64,000 nucleotides of DNA, from contig NW_024037055.1 in assembly GCF_015706575.1 (NCBI RefSeq), positions 12,996,262-13,060,261 on the forward strand, read 5' to 3'. This document shows positions 58,897 to 64,000 of this stretch, piece by piece (position 1 is the stretch's first letter; every line of letters begins with the position of its first letter). This stretch comes from Patiria miniata (lineage: Eukaryota; Echinodermata; Asteroidea; Valvatida; Asterinidae). The notes beneath the pieces are model-generated. The model did not search any database. It was not told the DNA's origin and worked only from the letters and a program-made list of their open reading frames with translations. A program made the translations under genes and the position numbers.

Positions 58897-59340
58897 TTAT
58901 ACGAGTTTTAAATTTAAAGGTATCTGTAAGCCAAGTAACCAACCAATAGCGTTCCTCCCACAATAAACACCAGTTTTTCTTTCTATGTGTTGGTCGCTAG
59001 GCTCATAAAAATCTTCGAGTTTGGGTTCGCGGGGTAACTCGACGTTTTCTCCGGTCATTTCGTTGTAGTCATGGTAGTAACGCAACGCTTTGTCAACGTC
59101 GTAAAATGTTTGTTTAGAAACATTTTGCTTTCTGATACGTTCGTTGAGAAAATCGAGTCGTTTCGTTTGTTCTCGTTGCCACTGATCTCTGGCGGCCGAG
59201 AGTTGTTCTTCCGCTAAATCGTGTCTCTTACGCTCTTCGCTGCCATCATCCTTCAGACTTGAAAATAAAAAGTTTGAACCCAAAAAAGCTAAGGCGTTCA
59301 TGATCGCACCTCCAACCATCATAAAAGCAGCTGACGCCAT
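58897..59340 (-). pseudogene. Polinton small membrane protein (copy B), 3' frameshift
   Basis: Starts M-A-S-A-A-F-M-M-V-G-G-A with an N-terminal hydrophobic segment (about residues 3-27), then a charged, probably helical region (about 30-75) and the Y-D-V-D-K-A-L-R-Y-Y motif. Near 58977 a small indel against copy A shifts the frame, so the last ~25 residues are out of frame and the C-terminal hydrophobic segment is lost. It is divergent from, and ~40 bp upstream of, the integrase gene. No family assigned. Confidence 0.6.
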
Positions 59341-59380
59341 CTATTTAATGTATAAAGCCTTTTAAATTATTATTATAATA

Positions 59381-60379
59381 AATGATGGTAAACTTCAAAA
59401 ACTGTATAATAGCCCGAGTGGTTATTGGAGACGTGAAAGCGCCGTCAACCATTTACACGAAAAAACCAAAATCAATAAAAAGGTAATCAGAGATCGGCTT
59501 AAAAAACAAGCAATTTCGCAAATTTATCTACCGGGTCCTGTGTATGTACCCAGGCCTACGAGTACATTGCGAGAGTTTGAAACACCAAACGACTTTCACC
59601 AAATAGATGTGCTATACCTACCCTGGGATAAAGTAAAATGCAAGAATTATGAATACTCTTTGACGGTTGTCGACGTTGCGAGTCCATACCACGAAGCAGA
59701 ACCTTTGGTTTCTAAAACGGCGGATTCCACCAGAGATGCTATCATCAAGATTTACGCGAGATCTCCTTTGAGTTACCCCAAAACGTTGAGAGTAGACACT
59801 GGTACTGAATTTAAAGGCGCATTTAAAAAATGGATGGCCTCAAAAAACGTCGCGATTATCGTAGGTGAACCAGGAAACCACCGATCGCAGGGTATCGTAG
59901 AAAGATTTAATCGAACGCTAGCCGAGAGACTGTTTGGACATCAGTACGCTCAAGAAATGTTAAATCCCGAGAGTAGAAACACGCAATGGGTCGAGCGATT
60001 ACCAGGCGTGATCAAGGCTATAAGCGATGAAATGACAAGATGAATAGCTAAAGCGCCATCAGAGGCGGTTAAACTAGAACAGGTCCGACAATCGCCGGCT
60101 AACCCCTTTAAAACAAAAGAGCAGAATTAACCGCAAGGCGCTATGGTTAGATATTTATATTACCCGAGTGAGCAAGAGGGGGGTACTTCGAAAAGAGCCA
60201 CGGATCCCATTTGGAGCATAGACATCTTCAACGTGGAAAAAAGAACAAGTCAATTTAAAATGATAAACGGTAAAAAAGTCACAACTCCTACTCTTTATTA
60301 CCTTTAAAACGGCTCAAAAAGGAGTTTTGTGAGACAAGAGCTTCAAGTCGTCCCCGAGGACACGCAATTACCGCTGTAG
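59381..60379 (+). pseudogene. Polinton integrase (rve family) with three in-frame stops (copy B)
   Basis: Better preserved than copy A. The frame is open from about 59381 (no in-frame ATG at the very start, so one base may be lost there). It has an N-terminal helical part, then the DDE core: first Asp in F-H-Q-I-D-V-L-Y, second in R-V-D-T-G-T-E-F, Glu in G-I-V-E-R-F-N. TGA at 60041, TAA at 60128 and TAA at 60305 interrupt the same frame, after which the C-terminal domain (A-T-D-P-I-W-S-I-D; R-S-F-V-R-Q-E-L-Q-V-V-P) continues to TAG 60377-60379. This enzyme class inserts element DNA into the host genome. Its 3' end overlaps the convergent polymerase gene by ~37 bp. Confidence 0.88.
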
Positions 60380-63300
60380 TGACCAAAAGCCAGCGTGTTT
60401 ATACCGTCCGGTAAAATGTACCTCTTTGTGTCCAACGGACTCAACGATAGTTTGTTTTGAGATACGGTGTAAAGGATGTGATTTTCCGATCTAATGTGAG
60501 TCATGGTTTCGTAATGAGATTTCTTGTTTAAGATGCAGTTGTAATAGTGTTGGTGTTTTAATTTTTTAGAGGTGACCGATTTTGTGACACCCTTGGCTTT
60601 TTTCAGGTTGATGTCAGCGGTTAAAATGGAGTACATTTTAGGTCTTATACAAACGACTTCTTTGATTATTTTACCTCCAAACTCGTCTTTAAATTTATCG
60701 ATCACTTTCTTATTGGTTGGGTCGTACAAAGGATGATCCGTCAGATAATTCGAAAGGTCGTATTGTTGCCCATTTTGCTGCATCATATCTTTGTATACGT
60801 CGTCCGTGTGCACTACGAGTACCAAACTGTCTGTATCTGTGTACATCAACCTGATTTTCTCTTTGTACTTGTCTATCAAATGGTTGTAATAAGAATCGTA
60901 CATCAGCGTCTTAGATAGATCTAAGATACTCACTCCGCAATAGATCGGTTTGTTTAACACGGTTTTAGTCTTGTACTTTTCGACAAATGACAATTTGCAT
61001 TCTGAAAATGACGTCGTTTTGTAGCTCGCTTTCTGTATAATTTTTTTGTATTTATCTCGATCGTCATCGTTACTGTCTCTGAGAAGGTAACCGTCAATCC
61101 GGTTTCTGACGCTTTCCATCGTCTTTAATACCAAACACGCTGTTATTCATGAGCTTAAAAAAGTCTTACTCAAAATCAGAAGTCGCCTTTGTTCGGAGTT
61201 GCGTGTTTTTGTTGATGTAAGATGCCATCCAAGGGGCTTGTTTAAATTGCAGCACTCGATGGACCTTTTTAAGTTTCAAGCCGAGTTTGAGATACAACTG
61301 CAACGTGACGTATTGCAAAACATATTTTTGTTTAGGATTAAGGGTAGACGTTAATTTTTGCACGTTGCTACTAGGTTCGGTATCCAATAACTCGTTTTGA
61401 TAATCAGACATCCATTCTTTTGGTATGACGATATTTTCTGGCGCTAGGGGATAATCGTTGTGCAGGTCGTGGAGATTGTCCGGGTAATCGAGGTCTACTT
61501 CAAAGCAGTAACCGGTGTTTGACGTTTTCCTGAGAGATAATATCTTGGACTCGGTAAACGTTTTTGTAGACGCCCATTTAAAGTCTTTGTACGGCAGGTA
61601 TTGACTCATGGCCCAGCCGTACAGATTGTTTGCATCGAGGTAGGTGATGTAACTCGACGGCTCGTTTGGATTATGGTCGGGTAGGTATTTGTTGTTGGCT
61701 TTGTGGTATCTCATACCACCCACGCTCGAGATACCACCTCTTTTTGCCTTTTCAAAAAATAAATGTTTGTCTATGTCTTGCAATAATTCGAGTTTAACTT
61801 GCGAGTGTCTTAACAAGGCATCCCACGACAATCCTGGTGCTGTGTAGTAATTAGCCGGATCTAACGCGTAGTTTGTAATACACGTTTGCCTAAAGTTTTC
61901 AAATACGCAAGCCAGTAATAACGTATCAGTAGTGACGTACAAATCGTGATATTCCCCCCATGTTTTTAATTTTAAACTCGTTCCACGTCAGTTTAGCTCT
62001 GTCGTAGTCCTCTCGCCATATATTTTCGTCTTTTAGGCTGCTGTAAAATTGTTTGATGGGGGGTAGGCTGGTCTCTTGAAATCTGTCAAACAAGTCCATG
62101 TATTCATATGGAAAAACTCCTTTTTGTAACAACGAGTCGATGTTTTGACGATTAAAATGTTCTCTGAGTAGTTTAAACGACTCTCTTGGACAAGCTTTAG
62201 ATAATCTATCCAACGAAGACGCCATAAAATTAAACGAGTCTATAAATCGCATATTTCCGATCGAAAACGAAATATACTTTTCCGAATTTCTAGTGATAAC
62301 TTGTATTTCCTTTTCGTCATCGTACTCTGAAATACTCTGCATGATCAAGTGAGCGTCGTAATTTTGCAGATTGTGAAAGACGACCGGTATGGGGGTAAAA
62401 CCTGGTTTAACTTGTAATTTTAGATTGCAGAAGGCGTGCGCGGCACCTCTATATCTACCCGTGACGTGGCAGTGATCTCTCACCTTTCTAAATTTGTTGA
62501 TTTTCTTTTTGCATTCGAGACATTTAGACTCGATAAATCCATTTTTGTTTTCGTACTGATGTTCTTTTATTTGTTTTGCTGTTTTTGGTTTTTTGGTTTT
62601 CTGGCACTGACAGTTGCTCGAGTAATTGGGATAAATTGGTTTTTCGCAAATCCAACATGTGTTTGTTTTTTCATGATGTTTTTTATCTCGCTCGTTAAAT
62701 TTCATGGGTTGGGGTTTTTTAAATATGAAATTTATGTCGCTTTGTATTTTTAACATTTTATTTACAAACTTTGATGCAGCATCTTTACCTCTATAAGTCT
62801 CTTGATACGCATTGGTGCCGTCACATCTAACTACTACCAACGAGTAACTGCTAGCTTTGTGAATGTTTGTCTTTTGCGTGTTGTTCTTTTTATCGTCCAA
62901 GTTTTTTTCTAATATCGATTCAAAGTTGGCATAAACTACAAACGGTGCTTTTTGTTTAAACCTGTATTTTTTAAATTCTAATATTGGCACATCGTTTTCG
63001 TCGACTATCCACTCGTTATTTACATATTTTCGCTTAAGCGGTAGGAAATACACTCTTTAACGGATGTGTATCTATGCCATTACAATCGGTCATGTGTCTA
63101 TCTAATTTTACTTGCATTCTATAATGACACAGGCATCTTCGACAAAAATATTTCTTACTTTTATGTTTTGTAACGTAGTAAATCAATCTCGAAAAATTAT
63201 TTATCCAGCAATAGTGATGCTTGTCGCCCTCAGAAAACAAAAACAGATCGATAGGTCGTGACTCTGCTTTGTAGTTTTTAGACACGTATAACGGATATAT

Positions 63301-64000
63301 TTCCCCCTCATAACCGTATACGTTTATCGTTAAATTATTTTGTCTTTCTATCTTTGGTATCTGGTCGATCGGTGTTGGAAAGTCTACGCCTTTAAATTTG
63401 AGTCCGTCGTCTTTGGTGTATACAACAGGTTCTTCTTTATGAATTTTATATTTAGGATCGTTTTTTTATTTTATTTTTTTACTTTATCCGTATACAACCC
63501 AAGAGCAGCTCTCAAACACCATCTCAAACACTCGTCGTCTTTGTTTTTAATGTTAATCATCGCCGTTTTCTGTTTGATACATTTTGGTAGGTCAATATAA
63601 GAACTACCCCTCACGGGGTTAAACCTGTTGATGTTGATATACAACGCCATTATCTTTTTTAAAACCCAACCCGATCCTTGATTCGTATACCTTTCATCCT
63701 TTCTAAATATCTGGTCGATGTCGTCTTTTAAAACCTGTTTTATTTGACTTTGATTTAAAACGACTCTCTGATCGTTTCAATCGTACCATCCGGTTTGGTT
63801 TTTTCGTATTTTATTTTGATTGTGAGCTCTACTTTTAAACCTCTTAGCTCTCTCAATTCTGACTTGATTTTACTTACAATTTGATCTTTGTGCGTATCAA
63901 AAAACTTGACTAAATCGTCGTTAAAAAGTCTAGGAATCAGTTCCCAGTTTCTAAAGTTGTTTCTAAATCTCCTCGTGGCTCTAAACTCAGCCTCTTGAAA
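60343..64000 (-). pseudogene. Polinton protein-primed DNA polymerase B (copy B), frameshifted, 5' end outside window
   Basis: Read right to left in pieces (beyond 64000 to ~63470, ~63440-63059, 63053-61926, 61942-61166, 61134-60343). Motifs: exonuclease I Y-A-N-F-E-S near 62925, the D-H-C-H-V-T-G-R-Y-R-G-A-A-H zinc or endonuclease-like cluster, exonuclease II F-H-N-L-Q-N-Y-D-A-H, motif A Y-L-D-A-N-N-L-Y-G-W and motif C Y-T-D-T-D-S at 60826-60843. Different frameshifts from copy A (for example an extra base near 63045) show independent decay. Replicates the element by protein priming when intact; this copy cannot. Confidence 0.92.

Larger units (their letters stand above)
58775..64000. mobile_element. 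Decayed Maverick/Polinton copy B (runs off the window)
   Basis: Same gene order and orientation as copy A (1-6062), without the two miniature transposons and without the 457-bp deletion. Similarity to copy A begins near 58766. The right side continues past 64000. Confidence 0.9.

Overview
The window looks like the nuclear genome of a marine invertebrate animal. Amphioxus or another invertebrate deuterostome is my best guess, from the NACHT-LRR receptor genes, the Maverick/Polinton DNA and the density of short inverted-repeat elements; the species cannot be fixed from sequence alone. Genes are split by spliceosomal introns, coding density is low, and most of the DNA is repeats.

Layout. (1) 1-6062: a decayed Polinton copy (A) with a truncated structural-gene start, a small membrane protein, a retrovirus-like integrase and a protein-primed family B DNA polymerase; two miniature transposons have landed in its polymerase. 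(2) 6063-15759: no gene I can support, but several inverted-repeat elements and palindromes. (3) 15794-26500: NLR gene 1, modelled as four coding exons joined by phase-1 introns: a ~802-codon exon of 15-residue tandem repeats, a 120-bp exon with a RHIM/amyloid-like motif, a 111-bp linker exon and a large NACHT-LRR exon. (4) 26501-43340: a 3' flank shared with gene 2, then structured repeats, among them a 20-bp minisatellite inside a diverged inverted repeat and a 3.4-kb element with two CRE-rich tandem units. (5) 43352-50598: NLR gene 2, same exon plan (45 codons, 120 bp, 111 bp, NACHT-LRR), with different exons 1 and 2. (6) 50599-58774: the second copy of the 3' flank plus intergenic repeats. 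(7) 58775-64000: a second Polinton copy (B), same orientation as A, running off the window.

The two NLR genes share a segmental duplication that begins about 30 bp upstream of exon 3 (near 22850 and 46027) and runs to a common poly(A) signal (32467 and 55308). Upstream of that breakpoint the genes differ, so a common NACHT-LRR body carries two different N-terminal modules. Inside the LRRs a ~165-bp unit is almost invariant except for two short windows at predicted surface residues. This combination (exchangeable, phase-matched amyloid-like exons on a homogenised LRR body with focused variation) is the most interesting system here. The joining of exons is inferred from splice sites and reading phase; no transcript was available.

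The Polinton copies are dead: both share three in-frame stops in the integrase and a truncated structural gene, and each has private frameshifts.
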